A DNA stretch of 64,000 nt from Topomyia yanbarensis (lineage: Eukaryota > Arthropoda > Insecta > Diptera > Culicidae). Position numbers and translations under genes: made by a program. Below the pieces are notes generated by a model, which saw nothing but the letters and a program-made list of their open reading frames with translations, made no database searches and was not told the DNA's origin. The stretch is taken from assembly GCF_030247195.1 (NCBI RefSeq), contig NC_080672.1, positions 401,715,037 to 401,779,036 of the forward strand, in the 5' to 3' direction. Positions 34,980 to 47,292 of this stretch are shown here, piece by piece (the stretch's first letter is position 1; the number at the start of each line of letters is the position of its first letter).

Positions 34980-35125
34980 GACGGCGAAGATGGCACTCAT
35001 GGCGATGATTGGAGTACCTAATATTGCAATTGTCGCTAAGTTAGTGTCGGATTCTGATGAGTCGAGGTCGAAACTGAAATTTCATAACTAATTTAGTTAT
35101 ATGTTTTGTACTCTTCACGCAGAAA
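34980..35125 (+). repeat. Interspersed repeat with GTGTCGGATTCTGATGAG motif
   Basis: Holds GCTAAGTTAGTGTCGGATTC and TGATGAGTCGAGGTCGAAACTG, then TTCATAACTAATTTAGTTAT. The same block lies at 37,165-37,245 (+), 23,590-23,700 (-) and 48,690-48,780 (-). In one frame it reads AKLVSDSDESRSKLKFHN, so it may be the coding 3' end of a retrotransposon. Confidence 0.6.
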
Positions 35126-36214
35126 AGATGGTTTTAAACAATTTTCTTCTTGATGGAGAGAAAATAGTTTTTATCTAAATTGTTTTCCACTAAGAAGAAA
35201 TATAGCATATTGCATCTTTCCAGTCAAAAAAATGCGGACGAACATGGTCAGGCGATTTAAACAGTTTGACGTTTCACTAAACTCGCCTGTGCTAATTTCC
35301 CCTAGGAACAAATGCAATTTGCTAATGCGATTTAAAGGCAATTTCATTACTTAGCCAAATTTTCTGGCGGCTGAAATGGACTTGGTTGTTTTTTTACGTT
35401 TTACAAATATGGCGGTTCATGTTTGGCTTAAGCTTAAAATTGTTTTTTAAACAATTGGCGTGTTCTCGCTTGTATTTTGTTTGTATAGTGCACTTCATTT
35501 AGCCAACGAATGTGGGAAATTGTGGAATCGTGTGTAAGTATAGTGGAACAAGATCTCTGACCTAAGATCTTAATGAAAGTCAGATTGTGGTAAGTTTTGG
35601 TGTGCAATACCAATTTCACCATTGATTCTCCCTATAATTTGGTAGTGATTACCTAGTATACTGATAAGTTTATGTAAGTAGATAACGAATCCGAAAATAA
35701 GTTTTATTTGTAATTTTCATATTAGGCAATTAAGGGCGATTAAATGGCGCTTTTCCTGTGCGATTTGAGGGCGATTTAAGGGAGGGTAGAGCACCAAAAA
35801 AATGACGGTGGCAAATCGCCAAAATGTTGCATTTGAAGTAGCCCGCTAATTGCCAACAATTTGCTGGCAAACTGAAGGGCAATAGGGATCTTTAATTGGG
35901 AAAAATTGTGTCAGTTTTTCATATGTACTGATAGCGAGTGTCCTTACGAGTACACTCATATCATTTTTAAACCTTAAATATTTTTTTCTGATTTTTAATT
36001 TAAAAATTAAATTTTGCAAAAAAAAAATCAAATCAAATTCAGCTAGCAAACTGACAGTTGTCCTACTAAATGCACCCTCATTCAGAACTACTCAAAATTT
36101 TAGTTCCGAGTACTTAAAATCAAAAATCGAGACAAACTGTCAAAAAATGAGTTTTGAGATGAGTGAAATTAACTCATCTCTTGAGTAACCGTTAAGTTTT
36201 AAAGTTTTAGGTGA
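35126..36214. other. Unassigned AT-rich sequence
   Basis: The phrase GCGATTTAA recurs (35,254, 35,327, 35,776 and nearby GGCGATTAAATGGCG), suggesting a decayed repeat. No supported gene. Confidence 0.3.
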
Positions 36215-36491
36215 AAAAATTACTTTGAACAAGTGACTAAAGTTGGGTGTCGACCAGAACTTAAAAAAGACCTTGCTATGAAGAGGAAGGCACGGAAACA
36301 TTCAGGAAAATCAATCGTAAGTTTCGCCAAGTTTTATTTTTGCTTTAACCTAATTTCTTTTGATTTTTTTTCAGATTCAGCCGTTACTAAAAGATTATAA
36401 TCAGCATGGTATTTAGGAAGAGAAAAGCTTCCGGAATATATGGACCGAGATCCAGACATCGTGTTAACGCCGGGAGGTACAGGTAAATAAC
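36215..36491 (+). pseudogene. Broken gene fragment with a 58-bp intron, product unknown
   Basis: An open stretch ending MKRKARKHSGKSI meets a consensus donor (ATC|GTAAGT, GT at 36,317). After 58 bp with a TTAACCTAAT branch-like site and a strong acceptor (TTGATTTTTTTTCAG, ends 36,374), the frame continues IQPLLKDYNQH. Then one base is missing near 36,407: the next frame reads WYLGREKLPEYMDRDPDI, VLTPGGTGK and stops at TAA (36,489-36,491). The coherent order across an intron and a single slip suggests a former C-terminal gene part. If the AG at 36,404 were used instead, the last part alone would be an exon. The family is not recognised. Confidence 0.45.
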
Positions 36492-38018
36492 ATTTTAAAT
36501 TCCGTTGAATTTTCATATAGCTATATTCTAAATATGGAGTGGTTATTTCTCATATTTTGTTTTTGAGTAAAAAGTACTCAAATTTTGACACGTTCAACTT
36601 TAACTCAAAACTGAGGAAGCGAGAAAAACTCTCCTTTTGACTATGTGCACTTTTTATGAAATTGGGTGGCTGGCCACTCACTTTTGAGTTATGTTGGATG
36701 AGCGTGTGACGTATCTGCAAATATCTCGCTCGTCTCATTGTTAACCGGGACAACACCCCACACAGCATGATCTGGTACTTTTGCAATCCGCTAGCAGTCT
36801 GCCATCCCAAATTTCATCTGCAAACTATGGTAGATCTGATGAGGCAACCTATAGAATCGTGCAAGTCGCATTTGGATGTGTTATTGTCCTAAAAGGAAAC
36901 AAACTAAAAAATGTTTCTTTCAATAGTTTCGGGTTTAAAAATAGAAAAAGGATTGAGATATTCCCTGCATCAGAAAATGCCTTAACCCGCGCACCCCAAA
37001 GATACCTATTAGCGCATCCGTGTTAGCAAATAGCCCTCCGTTAGCCAGCAACATGTCCTTTTTGACTGGGTTGCATTAGCCTGCTAAGCCAAACCAATCA
37101 CGCTTGACTAGGGGTTTGCTCAAGAATACAATTTGTGTCTTCGTTTTTTGAACTAGCGTCAATGTGGCGCCAGCTTAATCCACTAAGTTAGTTTTGGATT
37201 CTGATGAGATAAAGTCGAATCGCAAATTCCATAACTGTTTTTATAAGCTGCTTTCTATAATATTTTCCATTGTTCCGATTATTCCAATACCCTTGATTGA
37301 AATAGTTATTAAACGGTTCAAACCAATAATTTGGGTGTGCCTTCCATCCACTACTTGCTATCACCGTTACACTTTACTATTGAACAGGTGGTGGCTTCCA
37401 AATACCCAACTGGTCTACTGTGCAAAGGGACTCTTTCTTACTCATCAGTTTGCGGTGTTAAAGTTTAGTGTTATGATTTATGGTTGTAGAAAAATGCCGT
37501 CTCCATCGAGCGAGTAGGTATACGACCAAGGGAGCTTCAACACGCTCCGGGTCGTAAATCGGTTCATAAACCTAGATTTTCGCACGTTTTTAGTTCGAGC
37601 AGCAAGGCAGGCACAATTTATGTGCGTGTGTTGATAATGCCGTGTTGACCTGGTTCTGTGCGCTGGATGAGTGGATGAAATTTTGCGCAACTTTACTGAC
37701 GTTGAAGTTTTGTGGGATAAGTAAAAATGTTTATAAAATCATTAAGTCTTCGATTGTCTACTTACATAATAAATTTGTTGTTAAGTTAATGGTATTCGAT
37801 TCTAAGAACCGAACTGGTCAGTAAATCGTGAAGAACATCTGTTGGACAATTAAGACTTCCTTCGATACTGGTATTGCATAAAAATGTTTAAAATCAATTA
37901 AAGCTCCCTTGGTTGCTGTGGGAACATTTCCACGCGCTTTTGTACCAAGAGTATTTATTCAACGTCTACCAGATCCATTCAATGACATAATCCATTTTAA
38001 TCTATTATTTCTTTTCAG
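36492..38018. other. Unassigned sequence, repeat block at 37,165-37,245
   Basis: 37,165-37,245 carries CACTAAGTTAGTTTTGGATTCTGATGAGAT, the interspersed block described at 34,980. The rest has only short open frames. No gene supported. Confidence 0.35.
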
Positions 38019-38122
38019 TTGCACGAGCTGCCGGAAACGAACCGCCCGCTCCGGAGTTGCCATATTTTCCCAGCCCAGCTAGGCAACCACGCGGTACGAC
38101 CTTCAATTGGCATGATAGATAA
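38019..38122 (+). CDS. Possible terminal exon, product unknown
   Basis: Directly follows a strong acceptor (TCTATTATTTCTTTTCAG, ends 38,018). In the phase that starts with two bases of a split codon it reads ARAAGNEPPAPELPYFP, then SPARQPRGTTFNWHDR and TAA (38,120-38,122). The Pro-rich composition looks coding. A second phase is open farther (to 38,267), so phase is undecided. No upstream exon found. It may equally be a UTR exon. Confidence 0.3.
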
Positions 38123-38760
38123 CCGAAACCGAACCAGCAGCTGGAGAGCCTCCTCGAAGCAGCTGAAAAACCTCAATTTGCACTTGACCCACAGACAGAC
38201 AGACAGACAGACTGACAGAGTCCGACAGGTAGACAAACACCGACCCATAAAACCCAACCCGAGCTGAGCTGTTGTCAAGTGTCTCTCAGTCTATTTCAAC
38301 TATATGTATTTCAGCGCAGATCACCAATGCGGAGTGTCAGATCGGAGCCTCCGAAAAAAAGCACCCGAACAAACCAACATCACCAAAAAAGCCCACGAAG
38401 TAAATGAACAAAACTCAGCCCGCGGAACCTCATTCGCTGACCGACTGACAACCGCTCAACCGGTACGCACTTGGATTGGACCGAGCAGCGGCACTAGGAA
38501 ATCTAGGTCAAAGACAAGGTTATTTAGTGGCATTATTAAATGGTGCTCTTGCGCGCGCTCGCTTAGCCGTCCGTGGGCTTCCAACCGTGTGTGTACCCGA
38601 CGTAGCCTGCCGTGCGCGTATGTGTTGTTTTGGTGGATTTTTTATTGCCTTTAATTTGTTCACTTTCGGCTTCTCCCAAAAGCTACGCGCACGGATCCCA
38701 CCTTTCTCCGTCGGAGCGAGAAGGTTTCACGGTTTGTTTTGATTTTCTTTTCGCCTGAGG
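38123..38760. other. GC-balanced stretch with (CAGA)n
   Basis: Contains about five CAGA units at 38,199-38,219 and no interspersed repeats. Open frames at 38,304-38,654 and 38,476-38,742 overlap and have no recognisable domain. It probably belongs to the transcribed or regulatory part of a gene, by composition only. Confidence 0.3.
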
Positions 38761-41229
38761 TTTTAGTTGGGTCCCCTTTTATTTTCCAGTTCGATCCCAT
38801 CTACTGATACTGGCGCGTTTATCAAGAAGTAATTTGTTTATAACAAGGATGATTGATGTGAATAGTGTAATGTGTTTGCCGGTTAAGTAGTACCGGAATG
38901 CTCTTATGCTTTGGGTAGGTTTCGCTTTTCAGTTGAAATTTGAACGAGCCACAATAGACTGGTGAATGGGGCTACTTGTAGGTTTCTTGTTGTACACATT
39001 CAGTTCAGCATACAGGAAGACTGGAGCCATTTTAACAGTTAGTAAAACGTGTGAAAGTTGTTGGCAACCGATTAGAATGGAGCTTGAAAGCTGTTGGACT
39101 TGTAGAAAATGTTGTTTAGAAAGTACCAGATAACCCGCGGTAAATACACTTATTATGAAGCTGTGACTTTTTCTAATAGTTCTAATTTTGCCCCTTTCAA
39201 ACTCTTGTCAAAATCCGAAAAATTAGTGCTGTAATGAAACAATACTTATATATAAAGTCCCTGGCTACATTATTATATTAAAGACGAAACAAAACATTCA
39301 ACTATTTTAACTAAAAAATTCGTTCATTACAGATTTAGTTAAAACAAGGAAGACAAACAGTTTCATTACATATTTGATTGGCGACATATCATGTGGTTTG
39401 CCAATTCTAAACATTGTATTTTTGCCGCAAATCAAAAAAGTTTTATAGAATTTCACTAAGCAATGTTAAAGAATCACCAAAGAATTTTCTTTGAACAAAT
39501 GCTACGCTTACTTATTGCTAAATTGCGATGTAATGTGTATTTATGTGAACTTTAATTTTTAGTAGGTTATTGTACGTTGACGTGTTTCACACTGCTGCCA
39601 TCTTTGTACATGGTAAATCTTCAAAAAACTATAAAAAAAATTCCTAGGAAAAAATAGGTGTTCTGTTGAGTAATAGCTCAGAAAAAGTACGAAAAAATTG
39701 AAGTTTCCGTTTCGTATTTTGCGTACAGTAAGGGACTATAGGTTTGCAAAGCAGTATCATTGTGCAACATGAGGCAAAACTATGTCGCCATTCACCTCTG
39801 ATACAGAACTCTTATCTGTTACTTCCCTGCAGTGCCAACTGGGGTACGAACCACCTTATGCCGTTTTTGTTTGAACCCGGAGCTGTAACTGGTTCTAGTT
39901 TTAATCACGGTCAGTTTATACATTTTGGTATCAATTGGGGTTAGAGCTAGACTCTGTCGTGTTTTGAGCGGAAGCGACATTTGTGAAGATCGGATATGAT
40001 CTATGGTCGTATGCTGCCAAGGAAGGGGAACAAACAAAGTATACGTGCAATTGAAGAAAGACTTCAAGTTTAAAGAATGCATAGTTTTACATAGACATGT
40101 GAATACAACAGGACTTTCACTCCGGTAAGATAAAGTTTATTCGTGAATAAGGAGGACGCGGAAAAATATCTTTATTGCGCAGCTTGCTCTTTGCTCATAT
40201 AAGAAGTTTCTCTGACTTGGTAAGGCAATTTCGGTTAAAATCTTTTTGGGAATAACGTCCCTACCAGAGCCCTAGGGCTTATTCGTTACTCACAGATTGA
40301 ACAGAGGATGAAACACACCAAAAGAAAATTGAGTAGAATTAACACCTAATTCAGAGAAACTCTAACCAATTTTCGCTCAATTTCGTAGTAGTTGTGTATG
40401 CTGGTTTTAACGAAAAATGCGGAAACTAATTTTGAGAAATTTTTACGAAACCACAAATCTAAGCCATTAATTTGAAGCGCCTAAAAATTCAGTATCGCGA
40501 AATGTAAAAAATAAAAATTCTGCAGATTTGTCTTTAATATTATTCAAAATCAGGTATTAGAAGGGGACTAACGGAGTACTTTTTTTGGAAAGCTTTGTGA
40601 AATCAGTTGAGGCTAGGAGCTTGAAGACGATGAACGGAAGATTTTATTCGGAGACTGTGAGTACAGATTCGTTGACGACCAGACGATTTATTAGAGATTT
40701 TAACCCACCTCTATCATACAACAACCCGAAGAAATTATGGTTGGAAACTTGTAGAAAACACGGAAAAACCCGATTTACAAAATATTCAGCCGAAGCTCGT
40801 TCGTGTTTAACTGTAGCTCATTTTATGTAAATTCCAGCCGCAAATAAAGAACTGTATATTCGTGAAATCGGATTAAGTACGAATTTAAGGAATGTTAAGC
40901 CGTTGCAGATGTCTCCACACTTCGCACAGATAAGCTCAGAATTGTGATATCCTATCTAAAGCAAGTAAATTACTTTACTGACTACCGCGTCTATGTATAC
41001 GATCAAATAGTTGAGATCGACGGTGTGGTCACCGATTTGATATAGTTATACGTGGATCTACTGTGGTTCGGGGTTGACAGTATCAACGACCTCTTCTTTC
41101 AGTATGTGAAGATTTTGAAGGGCAATCACACGGGGTGAGACAAATTTGAATGTATCTCCAAACTAGTATCGGATGACCGTTGGCGGGCTGCTTTGCCTAG
41201 TTACGTCTTCTTTCTCTGCCTGTTCCCAG
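38761..41229. other. Unassigned AT-rich sequence
   Basis: Overlapping open frames on both strands near 39,744-40,082 give protein-like but unrecognised peptides. A frame at 40,585-40,830 is likewise unknown. No splice-supported exon was found. Confidence 0.25.
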
Positions 41230-44200
41230 TAAAATTCCACGCGAAAATCCACGTGAAATTCCACATGAAATTCTACGTGAAACTCCGAGTGAAATTTCAC
41301 GTGAAATTCCGTCTGAATTTCCGCTTGAAATTCCACGTGGAATACCGCGTGAAATTTCACGTGAAATTCAGTTTGAAATTTCATATGCAATCCACGGGAA
41401 ATCCCTCGTGAAATTATACGTGAAATCCCGTGTGAAATTCCATCTGAAATTTCGCGTGAAATTCCACGCAAAATTCCACGAGAATACTTTCCGCGTGAAA
41501 ATTCCATGTAAATTCCGCGTGAAATTGCACGTGAAATTGCGCATGAAATTCTACATGAAATTCCGCGTGAAATTCCACGTGAAATTCCGCGTGAGATTCC
41601 TCCAGAAAATCGGTATGAGATTCCACGTGAAATTACGCATGAAATTCAGCGTGAAATTTAACGTGAAACTCCGCCTGAAATTCGACGTGACATTCCAGAT
41701 GCAATTCTGCCTGTAATTCCACTTTTTTTTATTTCGATTATAAAGGTTTTAACCTTAAGGTCATTCGCCTCTTCGGGTTAGAAAAGTCTCTTATGAAAAA
41801 TTTTCAACCCTATGTGCGGGGTCGGGCCTCGAACCCAGGTGCGCTGCGTACAAGGCAATCGATTTACCAACTACGCTACGCCCACCCCCTAATTCCACTT
41901 GACATTCCGCGTGAAATCATGCGTCATTACGCGTGTTGCGAAATTACGCGTGATATTCCGTGTGAAATTCCGCGTGAAGTTCAGTGGATTTTCAGGGTAA
42001 ATTTTACTTGGAATTTCAGGCGGATTTTTCCGTGAAATGTCATGCCGAATTTAAGGTGAAATTTCACGTAGAATCTCACGGATTTATAAGGAATTTCACG
42101 CGGAATTTCGCGCGGAATGTCGTGCGGAATGTCGCGCGAAATTTAGCGCAGTTTTTTCCTTATGATGTCACGCGACATTTCCCGTGGAATTTCACGCGGA
42201 ATTTCTGGATTTTGCAGGACCTTGTGCGGGTTTTTACGTTAAATTTCATGCACAATTTCACGTGGAAGTTTGCGCCGTCTTTTTCGTGTCATTTCACGTG
42301 ACATTCTCCGCGGAATTTCACCTGGAATTTCCACATTTTGTGTGGAATTTTGTAGGATGCGGGTTTTCACGTTAAATTTTATGCACTATTTCACGTGGAA
42401 TCTTCCGTGGAAATTCACGTGGAATATCGCGCGGAATTCCACTTGGAATTTCAGATGGAATCTTACGCGGATTTTTACGCAGAATTTCCTGCGGAACTTC
42501 ACTTAGAACTTCGTGCGGGATGTCACGTGGAATTCCCCGTGAAATTTCACACGTAATATTAAGAGAAATTTGACGCGGAATTTCACGAGGAACTTCATGC
42601 GGAATCTGAAATGTCACGTGAAATTTTAGGCGTTTTTCATGTGAATTTCCGCATAATATCCCACGCGTACGTTTCTACGTAAAATTCCTCGTGTAATCAG
42701 GCGCGTAATTGCACGTAAAATTCCACATCAAATTCCGCGTTATATTCCGCGTGAATCTCCGCTTAAAATTACACGGGCAATTTCCCGTGAAATTCCAGGT
42801 AAAATTCCACGTGAAATTCCGCGCGAAATTCCACGTGAACGTTCGTGTGAAATTCCAAGTAATTGTCCGCGTGAAATTCCACGTTAAATTCCGCGCGATA
42901 TTCCATCTGAAATTCCGCATAAAATTTCGCCTAAAATTCCACTTTAGTTCTGCCTGACATTCCGCGCGAAATTGCATGTAAAATACAACCTGAAATTTCG
43001 CATGAGATTGGAATTTTGGTCGTGAACGAAATTGAAATTTCACGTGACATTCCACAAGAAATTCTACGTGCAAATCCATGCAAAATTCCGCATGAAATTA
43101 CATGTGAAATTGCACATGAAACTCCACGGAAAATTCTACGTGAAAAATCATGTAAATTCACCTCTTGAAATTTCAAGCGAAATTAAACGTGGAATTTCTC
43201 GCACACGCGTGGATTTTCCTCGGAATTTCACGTTGAATTTTGCGTGGATCATCGCGTGAAATTTCATGCGGAATGGCAATTTCAGGCAGAATTTCACGTG
43301 AATATTACGTGTAATCTCACTTGGAAATTCACGCATAATGTCACGCGAAATTTTACTTGGACTTTCAAGTTGAATTCCACATTAAATTTCACTCGGAATT
43401 TTAAATTGACTTTCCCCGGAAATTTACGTGAAATTTTACGCAGATTTTCACGTAGAATTTCACTCGGAATTTCAGATGGAATTTCACTCGGAATTCCATG
43501 CGAAAGGTCGCAAGTAATTTCACGCACAATTTAAATTAAATCTTTACTATGGAAATTCCACCCAACCAAAATTCTACGTGGGATTTTACGTGGTATTTTA
43601 CGTGGGATTTCGCGTTGAATTTCAGGTGAAATTTTCGGTTGAATTCCACGCGAAGTTTTTCATGAAATATCACGCGGAGTTTCGCATGGATTTTTGCGTG
43701 GAATTGCGCGAGGATTTCCACGTAGTATTTTACATCGGAATTAACATGGCGTTTTTCGTGGGATATCATGTTGAAATCCACGTAGAATTTCACTCTGCTT
43801 TTGACGCGGAATTTCATGCGAGATTTCACGTAGAATTTTATATGTAATTGTACCTGGAATTTGCCGTGGAATTTCACGAGGAAAGGATTTTCAAAAGGCA
43901 TAGGTCCACGTATAAATCCACGTGAAATTCCACTTGAATTCTGCCTAAACCGCGAAATTTCACGTAAACATCAACGTGAAATTCCGCGTACAATTGAAAT
44001 TTTGGCTGAGAAAGAAAGTGAAATTCTACGTGACATTCCACAAGAAATTCCACGTGCAAATCCTTGCAAAATTCTGCGTGAAATTCCACGTGAAATTACG
44101 TGGAAAATCCATGTAGAATTGCGAATTGTGGAATTTCACGTGGGATTTCAGGTGGAATTTTAGGTGGAATTCCACGCGGAATTTTACGTGAAATATCACG

Positions 44201-45570
44201 CGGGATTTCGCGTTGATTTTGCGTAGCATTTTATTGTGCGAGGATTTCCACGTGGAATTTTACCTCGGCTGCACGCTGTATTTAACGTGTAATTTCATGC
44301 AAAATTTCACTTATAATATTACGGGGATTTCCTGTGTAATTTTACCTGGAACTTGACGTGGAATTTCACGAGGAGTTGCGCAAATATCCAAGTTAAATTT
44401 CATGATTTCCTGTGGGATTTCTTGTGGAATTTCACGCGAAATCTCACGTAGGATTTCATGTGGAATTTCAAAAAGTAAAGGTCTGCGTAAAATTCCACGT
44501 GAAATTCCGCGTGAAATTTCATCTTAAATTGCACTTGAATTTTGCGCGAAATTCCACCTAAAAATTGAAATTTTGAATATGAAGACTATGAAAGAAAGTG
44601 AAATTCTTTGTGATATTCCGCAAGAAATTCCAAGTGCAAATCCATGCAAAATTCTGCGTGAAATTACATGGGAAATTCCACGTGAAATTGCGTGGAAAAT
44701 CCATGTAGAATTGTGCATGAAATTCCACGTAAGATTCTACGTCAAAATCCACGTGAAATTCTATTTGGAATTTCTAGCGGAATTTAACGTGGAACTTCTC
44801 TTAGAGGCGCGAATTTTCCTAGGAATATCACGTGGAATTTTACGCGGAATTTTTTATAGATTAGCGTCTGGAATTTCAATTCAAATTTCTTGAGCGATCT
44901 CCGGCGGAATTTTACGTCGATTTTCACGTTGAATTTTACGTACAATTTCACGTGGAAATTAATGTCTAATTTCATGTGGAATTTTAAGTGTAATTTATCG
45001 TGGAATTTCGCTTGATATTTAACTCGGAATTTTACATTGACTATCCGCGGAATTTCACGTTGTATTTCACGTGGGATTTCACTCGGAATTTCATGCGAAA
45101 GATCGCGAGTAATTTCACGCACATTTCCAATCAATACTTCACCTTTAAAATCCTACCATAGCAAAATTTAACGTGGTGTATTAGCTAATATTTTAGGGGA
45201 ATTTTACGTGAGATTTCAGGTGGAATTCCACGATGAATTTAACGTGTAACGTCACGCGGAATGTCGCGTAGTATTTCAGGTGGAATTACACATGGAATTC
45301 TACGTTGAATTTTACCTCGACTTTCACGTGTAATTTTTCGCGGGATTCCACGTCGAATTCTACTTGGAATTTTTTACTTTGGATTCTTCCAAGTAAAATT
45401 TAATATGGGATTTCTTGTGGAATTTTACGTGCAATTTCACGCGAAATTTCAAGGGAAATATCACGTAGGATTTCATGTGGAATTTCACGAAGAATTTTAT
45501 AAGGTATTGCGCACGTGGACCTCAACGTGGAATCTCACGCAAAATTTCAAGTGGAATTTTCCGTGAAATT
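41230..45570. repeat. 12-bp satellite with strand-switching blocks
   Basis: The unit is GTGAAATTCCRC or its complement GYGGAATTTCAC, diverged but with a strict 12-bp rhythm. Plus-type blocks lie at about 41,230-41,960, 42,655-43,150, 43,910-44,115 and 44,480-44,770. Minus-type blocks lie at about 41,980-42,615, 43,170-43,900, 44,120-44,475 and 44,775-45,570. Long landmarks (CAAGAAATTC..CGTGCAAATCC..TGCAAAATTC near 43,050, 44,040 and 44,620) show higher-order duplication. Because 12 is divisible by 3, every frame gives VKFH- or EFHV-type pseudo-peptides; these are not genes. Many units hold the palindrome CACGTG. Confidence 0.95.
41723..41889 (-). mobile_element. tRNA-derived SINE, copy 3, inside the satellite
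   Basis: Reverse-oriented copy of the SINE at 24,537 and 28,283, flanked by the duplication TAATTCCAC (41,714-41,722 and 41,890-41,898), which is itself satellite sequence. B box complement GGTTCGAGGCC and the full tail with AACCTTAAGGTCATTCGCC are present. It dates the satellite as older than this insertion. Confidence 0.92.
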
Positions 45571-46506
45571 CAAACATATTTTCCACAAAATTAAAAAGTA
45601 AATAGTTCATCCTGTGCAGTACAAGAGAAGCTATAAACATTCAAAAGCTTACACAACTTTTCTTCCAAAATTTTGAAAAGGAGCCCCTATATTGAAAGGT
45701 AAGTTTTAAGTTACGACACATCGAAAGACACTTTATCTACAAAGGTCCACAGAAAAGCAAAAAATTATATGCATAAAAATATTGCAATGAATGAGAAAAC
45801 CATTTATATATGAACATTTTTCTCAAAGTTATGCTCTGGCCGTAAATCGACTTTGAGAAACCTCTAGATGATTTTCATAAATCAACTTTGCGGAACCTCA
45901 AGAACCTGCGTATAGCGGCAGTATTAGGGGTAACTGAATACGAATAAAACAGCACTAAAGAATTCTCCATTTTTGCACAGATATAGTACAGCAGCATTTC
46001 TTCGATTTACATAAAAAACATAAAACAGCAATTGATAGTTGAACTTTTGCCTGTTCCGAGTACCAATCAGGAAGCTGCCTATAAATACCATAACAAAAAT
46101 CGGCGCCCGCCCAAGTGGCACGTTTTATCCGCGACAGCTTGTTCCGCGTGGCTTCCGTCTCCTGCCCGGCATTCACAGCTGGCAGACCTGCTGGCTGGTA
46201 GCAGGCAGAACAGAATTTGCACAGATCGTTTGAACAAATGAAAAAAAAAATCTAAAACAACACACCGGCATATGGGAAGTAGGAAACCGCTTTGCCATAC
46301 CGTTCACGAGCAGCTGATTTGATTGCCGTCGTCGTCGTTGTCGCGGATCGCCGAGCGCACAAATGAGCGTGAAATGGAGATTTGATGGCGACAGCTATTA
46401 AAAACCTGTAATTTCCGATTTAATTACCCCAGTGAGACTTTGTGCCGTCGACGATTCTTCGGTTTATTTTTAATGTTTAGAATCTTGTGTCAAAACTCGA
46501 TAAATA
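45571..46506. other. Unassigned; GC-balanced part 46,080-46,240
   Basis: 46,080-46,240 is GC-balanced and open in several frames on both strands (for example RNKLSRIKRATWAGADF on the minus strand) but without convincing splice sites. The rest is AT-rich with nothing identifiable. Confidence 0.25.
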
Positions 46507-46708
46507 TATAATTAGTGTGTATAAGCCAACTGTCAAAATTCATTTTGAAGGAAAATTTCGGGCAAACTATTATTTGTCACTGACAGTTGTTGGTACTAAA
46601 TGTTCTCTTTCGTAAATTGTTGGAAAATGTGTTTGGCCAAAAACGGTTTGTCCACAATGCCCCCCTCAAAGTGAATTTTGACAGTTGTCTTATACGCCCT
46701 AATTATAT
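46507..46708. mobile_element. MITE with TAATTAG..TATAAG termini, copy 2
   Basis: Inverted ends: TATAATTAGTGTGTATAAGCC..ACTGTCAAAATTCA at the left and the complement of TATAATTAGGGCGTATAAGAC..AACTGTCAAAATTCAC at the right. The family also occurs at 6,864-7,018. TA next to the ends would suit a Tc1/mariner-type target, but the exact boundary is uncertain in this AT-rich flank. Confidence 0.7.
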
Positions 46709-47292
46709 TTCTGTCTAGAAATATTCATATTCCAATAATGGCACTGTTGATGTTTTGGACACATTACCATATAAACCAAATTATAAGTAAATTGTCCGTT
46801 TGGTGTCATACGACTCATCTGAACGATCATGGAACGATCCAATGACGAGGCATTCTCAAATTACGTAAGCTTCCCGACGAACCCCGCACAAATCACATCG
46901 AATCGCATGCTGCGATGATTACACACGAATCGTGTGTGAATTTTTCATGGTCAACCCATTGAGTAAGCCGGAGTAGAGCCCAATCGCCTCTAGCCACGAT
47001 GAACTACCTACTTCAGTTCCTAAAAAGGCAACTGGACAGCACTGGACTGGTAGAGAGGTTGCTATAGTGACTAGTGACGATCACCACATTCTCAGACTCT
47101 TGCCAGCAACCCGGGCGTGGTGGGGCTGCGTTGTTGCAGAGGAACGCGGTAAATCAGACATGTTCCTTAATTGCCAAACAAGGCGTGATATTTTCATCCG
47201 ATGCTTCGCGTAAAAGCACCCGTCCGTCAGTCATGCCATAGCCCGAGTTACCTTGTCCGTTCGTTGGAGTTGAATAAATATTTTCACTTTAG
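46709..47292. other. GC-balanced stretch upstream of candidate exons
   Basis: A short ATG frame at about 46,999 (MNYLLQFLKRQLDSTG) and a later AG at 47,095 followed by an open stretch could be exons joined by a 46-bp intron, but the evidence is thin. An AATAAA lies at 47,273. Confidence 0.25.

Noticed and set aside
38199..38219. CRISPR-like short repeats
   Set aside because: Plain CAGA microsatellite without spacers; the genome is eukaryotic.
39744..40082. Protein-like frames on both strands near 39.8 kb
   Set aside because: An acceptor-like CCCTGCAG precedes one of them, but both strands are open and no family or partner exon supports either.
41163..45134. More than twenty open frames with VKFH, EFHV or GISR periodicity
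   Set aside because: A 12-bp unit gives a four-residue period in all six frames; frames follow the repeat and not any gene.
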